Shown: one piece after another, positions 23,959-32,082 of the stretch | Layout: each line of letters starts with the position of its first letter | Numbering within the stretch: position 1 is the first letter of the stretch | Assembly (NCBI GenBank): GCA_963836665.1 | Contig: CAWIKL010000001.1 | Span: 2,666,001 to 2,730,000 of the forward strand | Length of the DNA: 64,000 nucleotides | Source: JAICSD01 sp963836665 | GTDB taxonomy: Bacteria > Acidobacteriota > Vicinamibacteria > Vicinamibacterales > 2-12-FULL-66-21 | Direction: 5' to 3' | Position numbers and translations under genes: made by a program | Notes under the pieces: generated by a model | What the model was told of the DNA's origin: nothing | The model's input: only the letters and a program-made list of their open reading frames with translations | Databases searched by the model: none

Positions 23959-23976
23959 GGCCGAGAATTCTAACGT

Positions 23977-24771
23977 ATGCGTACAGCACTGACAATCGCC
24001 GGCAGCGACTCGAGCGGCGGCGCCGGGATTCAGGCGGACCTGAAGACCTTCGCCGCTCACGGTGTCTACGGCACGAGCGCGATCACCGCGGTCACGGCGC
24101 AGAACACGCGAGGCGTCGATGGCTGGGAGGCGGTGTCGACGGAACTGGTGATCGCGCAGATCGAAGCCGTCGCCTCCGACCTTCCACCCGCCGCGGTCAA
24201 GACCGGCATGCTGGCCAACGCCGCCATCGTCGAAGCCGTGGCCGCGACGATCGCGGAGATGGAGTTGCCCAACCTCGTCGTCGATCCCGTGATGATCGCC
24301 AAGGGAGGCGACCGCCTCCTCGACGAAGGGGCGATCGCGACGATGCAGGTGGAGTTACTCAAGGCGGCGGAGGTTGTCACGCCGAACGTGCCGGAAGCCG
24401 AGGTCCTCGCCGGGATGTCGATCGGGGACGTGACGGCAATGCACGCGGCGGCGCGCCGGATCCTGTCGATGGGCCCGCGCGTCGTAGTACTCAAGGGAGG
24501 GCACCTCGACCTCGGCGCGGACGTGGTCGACGTCGTGTGCATGGCACACGGCTCGTTCGAGTTGCGCGGGCCGCGGATCGAGACGCGCCACACGCACGGC
24601 ACGGGCTGCACGCTGGCGTCGGCGATCGCGGCCAGGCTGGCGCGGGGCGACGCGGCGGAAGTGGCGATTCGCGGCGCACGGCAGTATCTGGACGGCGCGA
24701 TCCGGCGCGCGCCGGGCCTCGGCGCCGGCCATGGCCCGCTCGACCATTTCTGGGCAGGTATACTCAAGTGA
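23977..24771 (+). CDS. thiD: Hydroxymethylpyrimidine/phosphomethylpyrimidine kinase
   Basis: 264 residues. TIAGSDSSGGAGIQADLKTF at the start and GTGCTLASAIAARLARG at the end are the ThiD/PfkB-type substrate and ATP sites; VDPVMIAKGGDRLL is also diagnostic. It phosphorylates HMP and HMP-P in thiamine synthesis. No TPP riboswitch fits in the 18-bp upstream gap. It starts a seven-gene plus-strand run (thiD, moaE, moaD, prfA, prmC, HIT, acetyltransferase). Confidence 0.92.
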   Translation: MRTALTIAGSDSSGGAGIQADLKTFAAHGVYGTSAITAVTAQNTRGVDGWEAVSTELVIAQIEAVASDLPPAAVKTGMLANAAIVEAVAATIAEMELPNLVVDPVMIAKGGDRLLDEGAIATMQVELLKAAEVVTPNVPEAEVLAGMSIGDVTAMHAAARRILSMGPRVVVLKGGHLDLGADVVDVVCMAHGSFELRGPRIETRHTHGTGCTLASAIAARLARGDAAEVAIRGARQYLDGAIRRAPGLGAGHGPLDHFWAGILK

Positions 24772-25244
24772 TGCAGCCCCGCCATACGGTGACCGCGGCG
24801 CCTCTCGACGCGGCCGCCGTCGCGGCGTCGGTGACGCGCGACGGCGACGGGGCGGTGGCGACCTTCGTCGGGCTGGTGCGCGACCGGAACGCGGGACGCC
24901 TGGTGCTGTGGCTCGAGTACGAAGCATACGCGCCGCTGGCAGTGAAGGCGTTCGACCAGATCGAGGCTGAGGCAACGGCCCGATGGTCCGATGCCCGCCT
25001 GTCGATCCACCACCGCACCGGGCGGGTGAACATCGGCGAGCCGAGCGTGGTCATCGCGGTGGCGTCGCCGCACCGGGCCGAGGCATTCGCGGCGTGCCGC
25101 TACGCGATCGAGCGCATCAAGCAGATCGCACCGATCTGGAAGCACGAGCACTTCGCCGGCGGCGAGGTGTGGGTCGAAGGCGCGACGGCGGACGCCGCGG
25201 ACGAAGCGGTGCGCGCCGTGGCGCTGGAGCGGGCGTGCACGTAA
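24771..25244 (+). CDS. moaE: Molybdopterin synthase catalytic subunit
   Basis: 157 residues, overlapping thiD by TGATG. MoaE signatures: ATFVGLVRDRN, LEYEAYAPLAVKAFDQI, IHHRTGRVNIGEPSVVIAVASPHRAEAF and the active-site IAPIWKHEHF with catalytic Lys. It converts precursor Z to molybdopterin with MoaD. It overlaps moaD by 10 bp, as expected for subunits of one enzyme. Confidence 0.92.
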   Translation: MQPRHTVTAAPLDAAAVAASVTRDGDGAVATFVGLVRDRNAGRLVLWLEYEAYAPLAVKAFDQIEAEATARWSDARLSIHHRTGRVNIGEPSVVIAVASPHRAEAFAACRYAIERIKQIAPIWKHEHFAGGEVWVEGATADAADEAVRAVALERACT

Positions 25245-25480
25245 CGGTGCGGCTGTTCGCGCGACTGCGCGAGCTGGCCGGTGCCGGCGAGCTGACGCGC
25301 GAGGTGCCGGATGGGAGCACGGCGCAGGACGTGTGGACGGCGCTGACCCGCGAATTCCCGCCGCTGGCGGACTACACCAAGGCGATCTCGGTCGCCGTCA
25401 ACGAGGACTACGCGCGGCTCACGGCGAGCGTGCGCGACGGGGATGACATCGCGTTCCTCCCGCCGGTGTCGGGAGGCTGA
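25235..25480 (+). CDS. moaD: Molybdopterin synthase sulfur-carrier subunit
   Basis: 81 residues with a ubiquitin-like fold ending in the obligatory di-glycine (FLPPVSGG). The GTG at 25235 (VHVTVRLFARLRELAG) begins within the end of moaE. The C-terminal Gly is thiocarboxylated to donate sulfur. The molybdenum cofactor pathway fits the MocA-like gene upstream in the window. Confidence 0.9.
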   Translation: MHVTVRLFARLRELAGAGELTREVPDGSTAQDVWTALTREFPPLADYTKAISVAVNEDYARLTASVRDGDDIAFLPPVSGG

Positions 25481-25488
25481 GGACAGTC

Positions 25489-26565
25489 GTGCTAGAAAAA
25501 CTGGCGGCAATCGAAGCGAAGTACGAGCAATTGAGCGCCGAGCTCGCGACGCCGGCTGTCCAGGCCGACAACGCGAAGTTCCGGAGCCACTCGAAGGCGA
25601 TCGCCGAGATGCAGCCGCTCATCGATCGCTACCGCGAATACAAGGCGATCGCCTCGGAGATCGCCGACAACGAAGATCTGCTCAAGGATCCGGACATGCG
25701 CGAGCTCGCGGAAGAGGAGCTGACGCGCCTGGGCCAGCAGCGCGACCTGGCGATTGCGGATCTCAAGGTCCTGCTCGTTCCCAAGGATCCGAACGACGCC
25801 AAGAATGTCATCCTGGAAATCCGCGGCGGCACCGGCGGCGACGAAGCGGCGTTGTTCGCCTCGGATCTCTTCCGCATGTACTCGCGCTTCGCGGAGCGCA
25901 GCAGCTGGAAGGTCGAAGTGCTGTCGATGAGCGAGAGCGGCGCCGGCGGCATCAAGGAAGTGATCGCGACCATCTCGGGGCGCGGCGTCTACAGCAAGCT
26001 GAAATACGAGAGCGGCGTCCATCGCGTGCAGCGCGTGCCGGCAACCGAGGCGAGCGGCCGCATCCACACCTCGACGGCGACCGTCGCCGTACTGCCGGAA
26101 GCGGAGGACGTCGACATCCAGATCAACGAGAAGGACCTCCGCGTCGATACGTTCTGCTCCAGCGGGCCGGGCGGCCAGAGCGTCAACACGACTTACTCCG
26201 CCGTCCGCATCACACACCTCCCCACTGGGCTGGTCGTCTCGCAGCAGGACGAAAAGTCTCAAATCAAGAATCGCGCCAAGGCGATGAAAGTACTGCGCTC
26301 ACGGCTCTACGAAATGGAGCTGCAGAAGCAGCAGGACGCGATCGCCAAGGACCGTCGCTCGCAGGTCGGCAGCGGAGATCGGTCCGAGAAGATCCGCACC
26401 TACAACTTCAAGGAAAACCGTGTGACCGATCACCGCATCGGTTTCACCATGCACCAGCTCGACGCGGCGCTCGACGGCGAGCTGACCGAACTCATCGAGG
26501 CTGCGACAACGTTCTTCACTTCGGAAAAGCTGAAGGAAGCCACGACGGCCGACGCGCCGGCATAG
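25489..26565 (+). CDS. prfA: Peptide chain release factor 1
   Basis: 358 residues, GTG start (MLEKLAAIEAKYEQL). It has the PxT stop-codon-recognition motif of RF1 (RVPATEASGRIHTS) and the catalytic GGQ (SSGPGGQSVNTTYSAVRITH). It releases peptides at UAA/UAG. The Gln of GGQ is the target of PrmC, encoded directly downstream. Confidence 0.95.
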   Translation: MLEKLAAIEAKYEQLSAELATPAVQADNAKFRSHSKAIAEMQPLIDRYREYKAIASEIADNEDLLKDPDMRELAEEELTRLGQQRDLAIADLKVLLVPKDPNDAKNVILEIRGGTGGDEAALFASDLFRMYSRFAERSSWKVEVLSMSESGAGGIKEVIATISGRGVYSKLKYESGVHRVQRVPATEASGRIHTSTATVAVLPEAEDVDIQINEKDLRVDTFCSSGPGGQSVNTTYSAVRITHLPTGLVVSQQDEKSQIKNRAKAMKVLRSRLYEMELQKQQDAIAKDRRSQVGSGDRSEKIRTYNFKENRVTDHRIGFTMHQLDAALDGELTELIEAATTFFTSEKLKEATTADAPA

Positions 26566-26580
26566 CCGTTCTCTTTTTGA

Positions 26581-27483
26581 ATGACCGTTAGTGAGCTGGT
26601 CGCGCGCGCGCGGGAGCGGCTGCTGGCCGGAGGCGTGCCGGCCGACGAGGCGCCGGGCGACGCAGAAGTCCTGGCACGGCACGCCCTTGGCTGGGATCTG
26701 ACGCGCTATGCCGTCAGCCGCGGCGAGGTCCCCTCGCCTGATTTCACCGCCCGCTACGACGCGCTCATCGCGCGGCGCCTGACCCGCGAACCGGTGTCGC
26801 AGATCGTCGGGCACCGCGAGTTCTGGGGGCTGGACTTCGAGGTCACGCGCGACGTGCTGACACCACGGCCGGAGACGGAGCTGGCGGTGCAGGCCGTGCT
26901 GGACCTGTGCACGCAGGGGGGCGCCCCGAAGTCGGCGCCCATCGTCGTCGACATCGGCACGGGTAGCGGGTGTATCGCGATCGCCGTGGCGAGGGAACTC
27001 CCCCTGGCGCGTTTGATCGCCAGCGACGTATCACTCGCGGCGCTGAAGGTGGCGCGGCGCAACGCCGCCCGGCACGGTGTCGGCCAACGGATCGCGTTCA
27101 TCTGTAGCGAGGCGATTCCGCCGTCAGGCGACGTCGAGATCGTCGTCTCGAATCCGCCGTATATTCCGATCGGCGAGCGGGCTTCGCTGGCCCCGGAGGT
27201 TCGGGACTACGAGCCGCCCAAGGCGCTATTCGGCGGCGCAGATGGGCTCGAGTTCTTTCGGTGGCTACTCGACAATGTTCCCGGCAATCTGACGGAGAAC
27301 GGCCGCCTCATCGTCGAGGCGGGATACGATCAGGCGACGCGGATCAAAGCGTTGGCCAACCCGCGCTTCTGGAGTTTCGAGCGTTCGTATTGCGACCTGC
27401 AGGGGATCGAACGAGTCCTGGTGTTTGAAGCCGTTCGTCCGCCGGACGGCGACTTCAGTGACAAAGGATCGTGGGGAAATTGA
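26581..27483 (+). CDS. prmC: Release factor glutamine N5-methyltransferase
   Basis: 300 residues. The N-terminal helical domain includes REPVSQIVGHREFWGLDFEV; the SAM motif is VVDIGTGSGCIAIAVAREL and the catalytic NPPYIP lies near residue 192. It methylates the Gln of GGQ in RF1/RF2. Stop overlaps the HIT gene start as TGATG. Confidence 0.95.
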   Translation: MTVSELVARARERLLAGGVPADEAPGDAEVLARHALGWDLTRYAVSRGEVPSPDFTARYDALIARRLTREPVSQIVGHREFWGLDFEVTRDVLTPRPETELAVQAVLDLCTQGGAPKSAPIVVDIGTGSGCIAIAVARELPLARLIASDVSLAALKVARRNAARHGVGQRIAFICSEAIPPSGDVEIVVSNPPYIPIGERASLAPEVRDYEPPKALFGGADGLEFFRWLLDNVPGNLTENGRLIVEAGYDQATRIKALANPRFWSFERSYCDLQGIERVLVFEAVRPPDGDFSDKGSWGN

Positions 27484-27830
27484 TGAGCAGCGACTGTCTG
27501 TTCTGTAAAATCGTCGCGGGGACGGTTCCGGCGTCAAAGATCCACGAAGACGATCAGCTGATCGTCATCAGCGACATCAACCCGCAGGCACCCCTGCACG
27601 CGCTGGTCATCCCCCGGCGCCACATCGCCACGCTGAACGCCCTGACACCGGAAGACGACGCGCTGGTCGGGGCGATGCACCGGACCGCGTCGGCGATCGC
27701 GCGCGACAAGGGATTTGCCGATCGCGGCTACCGCACGGTGTTCAACACCAACGCGGAGGCGGGGCAAACGGTCTTCCACATTCACTTGCACCTGCTCGCA
27801 GGTCGCGGGCTGGCCTGGCCTCCCGGTTAA
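27483..27830 (+). CDS. HIT family nucleotide-binding hydrolase
   Basis: 115 residues: CLFCKIVAGTVPASKIHEDD at the N-terminus (CxxC) and the histidine triad VFHIHLHLLAG near the end. HINT-type enzymes cleave nucleoside phosphoramidates. The ATG at 27483 overlaps prmC; the in-frame ATG at 27471 is less likely. Length matches HinT (110-120). Confidence 0.9.
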   Translation: MSSDCLFCKIVAGTVPASKIHEDDQLIVISDINPQAPLHALVIPRRHIATLNALTPEDDALVGAMHRTASAIARDKGFADRGYRTVFNTNAEAGQTVFHIHLHLLAGRGLAWPPG

Positions 27831-27831
27831 C

Positions 27832-28656
27832 GTGCACGTCCGCGAACTGACGACGATCGAGGACTGCAAGCAGGTCGCGGCACTCGAGCGGGAGGTCTGG
27901 GGCTACACCGACAGCGAAGACGTCGTGCCGGCACCGGTGCTGATCGTGTCGATCAGGCGCGGCGGAATCCTGCTCGGCGGATTCGACGAGGCTGGCACGA
28001 TGAAGGGGTTCGTCTACTCGATGGCGGGCGTCAAGGACGGACGGTTGATGCAGTGGTCGCACATGCTCGGTGTCGCCGGCGACGCGCGCAACAGCGGCCT
28101 GGGGCGGGAGCTGAAGCTGACTCAACGGGAACGGGCTCTGAAGATGAGCGTCGAGCTCGTCGAGTGGACCTTCGACCCTTTGCAGGCGCTCAACGCACAC
28201 TTCAATTTCGCCCGACTCGGCGTTGTCGTCGAGGAGTACGAGGAGAACGTCTACGGCGACTCGAGCAGCCCGCTTCACCACGGATCACCGACAGACCGCT
28301 TCATCGCGGAATGGCGGCTGACGGCGCCGCACGTCGAGCGGCGAATCGCCGCACGAACCGTCGGACTGGTGCGCGACGCATCGGTCGGGGCCGCCCCGCT
28401 CGTCAATCGCGCCGTTCCCTCGGGTACACGGCTGCTGCCTGGTGACGCCGACCTCGACCATACCGAACGGCGGCTACTGGTCGAGATCCCGGGACACTAT
28501 GACGACATGCTCGTCCGCGATCCGGCGTTGGCGCTCGAGTGGCGGTTGGCCACGCGCCGAATTTTCCAGCACTACTTCGCCCGCAGGTACCGCGCCGTCG
28601 ACTTCTTCCTCGCCGCGGATCGCTCGCGCGGGCAGTACCTGCTGTCCGCATCATAG
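27832..28656 (+). CDS. Predicted GNAT-fold acetyltransferase (COG3375-like)
   Basis: 274 residues from a GTG at 27832, one base after the HIT stop. MHVRELTTIEDCKQVAALEREVWG and SHMLGVAGDARNSGLGRELKLTQRERAL are the GNAT acetyl-CoA region, and ELVEWTFDPLQALNAHFNFARLGVV is the characteristic stretch of COG3375. Substrate unknown; some relatives are linked to cofactor metabolism. Last gene of the thiD-led run. Confidence 0.75.
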   Translation: MHVRELTTIEDCKQVAALEREVWGYTDSEDVVPAPVLIVSIRRGGILLGGFDEAGTMKGFVYSMAGVKDGRLMQWSHMLGVAGDARNSGLGRELKLTQRERALKMSVELVEWTFDPLQALNAHFNFARLGVVVEEYEENVYGDSSSPLHHGSPTDRFIAEWRLTAPHVERRIAARTVGLVRDASVGAAPLVNRAVPSGTRLLPGDADLDHTERRLLVEIPGHYDDMLVRDPALALEWRLATRRIFQHYFARRYRAVDFFLAADRSRGQYLLSAS

Positions 28657-28785
28657 AGGGCCTCCCCGACGAAGCGCCCGGCACCGCGAATCGGACGTGC
28701 GGCCCGAGCGAGGCGGCGGAGCTCGGACCCGAAAGCTGGCAGCTGGTAGCCGGCAGCCGTTAGCGGGGAGCCGCACGACGCGAAC
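28657..28785. other. Convergent intergenic gap with AGCTGGCAGCCGG-type repeats
   Basis: 129 bp between convergent genes. It has short direct repeats (agctggcagctggtagccggcagcc) around 28734-28762. No clear terminator hairpin with a T-run and no small ORF with a ribosome-binding site is visible. Confidence 0.4.
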
Positions 28786-29463
28786 CTATAGCAGCGGCGG
28801 GAGCTCGCGTAGCGAGTGAATGACGGGCACGTCAGCCGGCGCGCCAGTGGACAGGCCGGAGCGGACGACCAGCACGCCGCGCATGCCGAGCCGCAACGCG
28901 CCGGTAATGTCGTGCGGCACGCTGTCGCCGACCATCACCGCCTCCGCCGCCGTCACGCCGGCGCGGCGCAGACCCTCGATAAAAATGCTCGGATGCGGCT
29001 TCATGTAGCCGTGCTGCGACGAGGAAATCGCCACGTCGAAGAGGCCATCGAGCGCGAAGTGGCGCTCGAACGTCGTCAGCGAGCGCTGCGTGTTCGAGAT
29101 CAGTCCGATCAGGTACCCGCCGGCGCGCAGCTCGCGCAGCACATCGGGAACTTCTTCGTAGAGCGTGAAGTGATGGCAGGCGGCCCACGCGTCGTAGAGA
29201 TCGGTCGCCGCACGGACCACTCCTTCCCCGCTGCCGCCCATGCCTTCGATGATGCGGCAGGTGTAGTCGATGAAGATCGAGGGGTCGTACTTGTTGCCGT
29301 CGCTGTGCAGGGCGGTCGACGCCGCGGCCACGGCGCGATCGAAATATGCCGCGTCCACCTCTACGCCATGACGTGCACACGCCTCGGCGTAGCCGGGGCC
29401 CTGGAACGCTGGGCCGGGATGGATCAAGGTGAAGTCGACGTCGAAAAAGACGGCGCGGGTCAT
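28786..29463 (-). CDS. HAD-family hydrolase
   Basis: 225 residues with HAD motifs FFDVDFTLIHPG (I), LISNTQRS (II), the Lys of HGYMKPHPSIF (III) and VMVGDSVPHDI (IV). Motif I reads DVDFT where DxDGT is usual; the Gly is replaced but both Asp remain. Cap type C1. Substrate unknown; haloacid-dehalogenase-like phosphatases with this pattern are generic. Ends convergent with the acetyltransferase gene. Confidence 0.78.
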   Translation of the reverse strand: MTRAVFFDVDFTLIHPGPAFQGPGYAEACARHGVEVDAAYFDRAVAAASTALHSDGNKYDPSIFIDYTCRIIEGMGGSGEGVVRAATDLYDAWAACHHFTLYEEVPDVLRELRAGGYLIGLISNTQRSLTTFERHFALDGLFDVAISSSQHGYMKPHPSIFIEGLRRAGVTAAEAVMVGDSVPHDITGALRLGMRGVLVVRSGLSTGAPADVPVIHSLRELPPLL

Positions 29464-29484
29464 CGCCGTCCCGCCGGGCGACGC

Positions 29485-30765
29485 TCAGATCGCATCGCGA
29501 ACGGCTGGAGGGCCCGCGACCGCGGAGCAGGCGCGCGACGGATCCAGCACGGCAGCAGCGGCGGCATTGACCTGGTCTCGCGTGACCGCCTGCAGCAGCG
29601 CCGGCAGGCGGCGATCGTAGTCGAGTCCGAGCCCGAAGAACTCGCAGCTGTGCAGGAACATGGCAATGCTCGCGTTGTTTTCGAGCATACGCGGAATGGA
29701 TCCGATCAGAAACTGCTTCGCCTCGAGGCATTCGCGCTCGGTGGCGCCGCCACGGCCGAGCGACCCCACCTCGGCATCAATCGCGTCGAGCGCCCGCGCC
29801 ACGTTTACCGGATCGACCCCAGCCCGGATCACCAGCGGCCCAGGGCCCAGGCTCGGATCGAACGAGCTGAACGCGTAGTAGGCCATCCCCTGCCGCTCGC
29901 GGATGTTCTCCGCCAGCCGGCCGCCGAGGCCGAACTGGCCGAGAATCATGTTCATCATCCAATACGCGCAGTAGGCCGGATCGAGCCGGCTGATGGTGAC
30001 GAAGCCGTAGGCGATGTCCGCCTGCGCCTTTTCGGGCATCGCTATCGCCACACGCGTGCCGCAGGCGGTTGATACCGGGGGCACCTGGCGATCGACCGAC
30101 GGCGTCGCCGTCCACCCCCCGAACGCCGCGGCGATCCGCTCGACCGCCGCATCGGCCGGTACGTCGCCGACGACGACGGCGGTGAGCGTCGACGGGGCGA
30201 AGCGCGCGGCGTGCTGGGCGAGGAGGTCGTCGTGCGTCATCCGCTCGACGCTGGCGGGCGTCCCCTTGGCGGGACTACCGTAGGGGTGACCATCCGGATA
30301 CAGCAGCGCCTGCAGTGCCTCGGCGGCGCGCACACCGGTGTTGTCCTGGTCCTGGCGAATGGCGGTCAGCATTTCGGCACGGCGCTTCTCGATCTGCGCG
30401 GCCGGGAACACGGGGTTGCGGGCGACGTCGGCGAGCACGTCGAGCACGTCGGCAAAGTCCTCGCTCAAGCACGTGCACGACAGCGCCGATACATGACGAT
30501 TGGTCGAGACCTTGAGGGCGACGCCACGATCGTCGAGTCCCTCGGCAATCGCGTCGGCGGAGCGCCGCGCCGTGCCGCGGTCGATGAGGCGCGCGAGGAA
30601 CCAGGCCAGCCCGGTGCGATCGAGGGGATCGTAGAGGCTGCCTGCGCGGAAGGCGAGGTTGATCGTGACGGCCGGCGAAAATTTCGTCTCCTGCGCAAGG
30701 ACGACCGCGCCGTTGGGCAGCGTCTGGCGGACCGGCGAGAGGCCGCCCGCGACCGTGACCCTCAC
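29485..30765 (-). CDS. M16 (insulinase-like) protein lacking the catalytic zinc motif
   Basis: About 426 residues of the M16 fold (LPNGAVVLAQETKFSPAVTINLAFRAGSLYDP; FAPSTLTAVVVGDVPAD). The HxxEH helix is replaced by LAWFLARLIDRG, so it should not bind zinc. C-terminal RMLENNASIAMFLHSCEFFGLG fits the substrate-binding partner subunit. GTG at 30765 overlaps the stop of the active partner (GTGA); an ATG at 30792 is also in frame. Likely forms a heterodimer with the upstream-encoded M16 peptidase, as in mitochondrial processing peptidase-like pairs. Confidence 0.82.
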   Translation of the reverse strand: MRVTVAGGLSPVRQTLPNGAVVLAQETKFSPAVTINLAFRAGSLYDPLDRTGLAWFLARLIDRGTARRSADAIAEGLDDRGVALKVSTNRHVSALSCTCLSEDFADVLDVLADVARNPVFPAAQIEKRRAEMLTAIRQDQDNTGVRAAEALQALLYPDGHPYGSPAKGTPASVERMTHDDLLAQHAARFAPSTLTAVVVGDVPADAAVERIAAAFGGWTATPSVDRQVPPVSTACGTRVAIAMPEKAQADIAYGFVTISRLDPAYCAYWMMNMILGQFGLGGRLAENIRERQGMAYYAFSSFDPSLGPGPLVIRAGVDPVNVARALDAIDAEVGSLGRGGATERECLEAKQFLIGSIPRMLENNASIAMFLHSCEFFGLGLDYDRRLPALLQAVTRDQVNAAAAAVLDPSRACSAVAGPPAVRDAI

Positions 30766-32051
30766 GCGCGCCGCTCCGCCGGTCGGAACCATCCGACCGT
30801 CCGTCCTTCTGGCACCAGCCGGCGCGCCGCAACGTCGGCGACCTGCCCGGCCGTCACCGCATCGAGGCGCGCGGCGACAGTGTCGAGAAAGCCTGCACCG
30901 ACGACGGTGTCGAAGTAGCCGATCTGGTGCGCGACGTTGGTAACGCTGTCGTTCTCGAACACCAGGCGCGCGCGCAACTGCCGCTTCGCCCGCACGACTT
31001 CCGCCTCCGTCAGGCCAGAGGCCTGGACGCGCGCGATTTCGGCATCGGCCGCCTCCTGCACGGCGTCGAGCGCAACCCCATCGTTGACGGTCAGAGAAAG
31101 GTGGTAGAGAAACGGCTCACGGGTGGCGACGAGCGATCCGCCCAGCGCCGAGACCAGGCCGCGCTCGACCAGCCCATCGTACAGCCGCGCTTTGCGTTGA
31201 GGCGGCACCCCCCGGAAGCTCGTCCACAGGTTCAACCCCTTCGCGCCGGTGAGCGCGGCATCGAGCACGAGCATCGGGAAGAAGTCGGCGTCGGTCGCCG
31301 CCGGTGCATGCCAGGCGTACTTCACGTAGGCGGTCGTCCCCTCGCGCTCGACGAGCACGCGCCGTTCGCCGACCTGCTTCGGCTCGGCCGGGCGCCGCCG
31401 CGCGATCGGCGCGCCAGAGGGAATGGCGGCGAAATGTCTTTCCGCGCCGCGCAGGACGTCGTCGGCATCGACGTCACCGACGACAACCAGGGTCGCGTTG
31501 GTCGGCACGTAGTGACGACGATAATGCGCGTAGAGATCGTCACGGGTCATCGAGCGCAGATCGTCGAGCCAGCCGATCGTCGGATGCCGATACGGATGGG
31601 CGCGAAAGGCCGATGCCGTGACCTCGGTGTCGAGAAGCTGATCGGGATCGTTCTCACCACCCTGCAGCTCGGAGATGATGACCGTTCGCTCCGACTCGCA
31701 GTCGGCGGGATCGTAGAGACCGTTGGCCATCCGTTCCGCCTCGATGAACAGCAGCGTGTCGAGTGCGTCTCGGCCGGCGGTCTCGAGATAGGTGGTCTGA
31801 TCGATCCAGGTATAACCGTTCCAGGTCCCGCCAAAGCGCTCGACGATCCCCTTCATTTCGTCGCGCGGAATGTTGACAGTGCCCTTGAAGTTCATGTGCT
31901 CGACCCAGTGCGAGACACCGGTAAGGCCGGGCAACTCGTCACCAGAGCCGACCCGGTACCAACACCACACCGACACCAGCGGCGCGGTATGCAGCTCTTT
32001 GATGAGCACAGTGAGACCGTTGTCGAGGTGGGCCGTCCGCACTCTTTCCAT
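30762..32051 (-). CDS. M16 zinc metallopeptidase, catalytic subunit
   Basis: 429 residues. HWVEHMNFKGT supplies the inverted zinc motif HxxEH, and ESERTVIISELQGGENDP gives the distal Glu ligand. The R/Y motif near the C-terminus is not obvious. It is paired with the non-catalytic M16 gene. ATG at 32051 starts MERVRTAHLDNGLTV. A TATAAT overlaps this ATG, so a leaderless start at the GTG at 32042 is an alternative. Probably degrades or processes peptides in the cytoplasm; no signal peptide is seen. Confidence 0.87.
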   Translation of the reverse strand: MERVRTAHLDNGLTVLIKELHTAPLVSVWCWYRVGSGDELPGLTGVSHWVEHMNFKGTVNIPRDEMKGIVERFGGTWNGYTWIDQTTYLETAGRDALDTLLFIEAERMANGLYDPADCESERTVIISELQGGENDPDQLLDTEVTASAFRAHPYRHPTIGWLDDLRSMTRDDLYAHYRRHYVPTNATLVVVGDVDADDVLRGAERHFAAIPSGAPIARRRPAEPKQVGERRVLVEREGTTAYVKYAWHAPAATDADFFPMLVLDAALTGAKGLNLWTSFRGVPPQRKARLYDGLVERGLVSALGGSLVATREPFLYHLSLTVNDGVALDAVQEAADAEIARVQASGLTEAEVVRAKRQLRARLVFENDSVTNVAHQIGYFDTVVGAGFLDTVAARLDAVTAGQVADVAARRLVPEGRTVGWFRPAERRA

Positions 32052-32082
32052 TATATGAGTCGGGTACAATTGACGGACACCC

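Noticed and set aside
23959..23976. TPP riboswitch before thiD
   Set aside because: Only 18 bp separate bioY and thiD, too short for any riboswitch.
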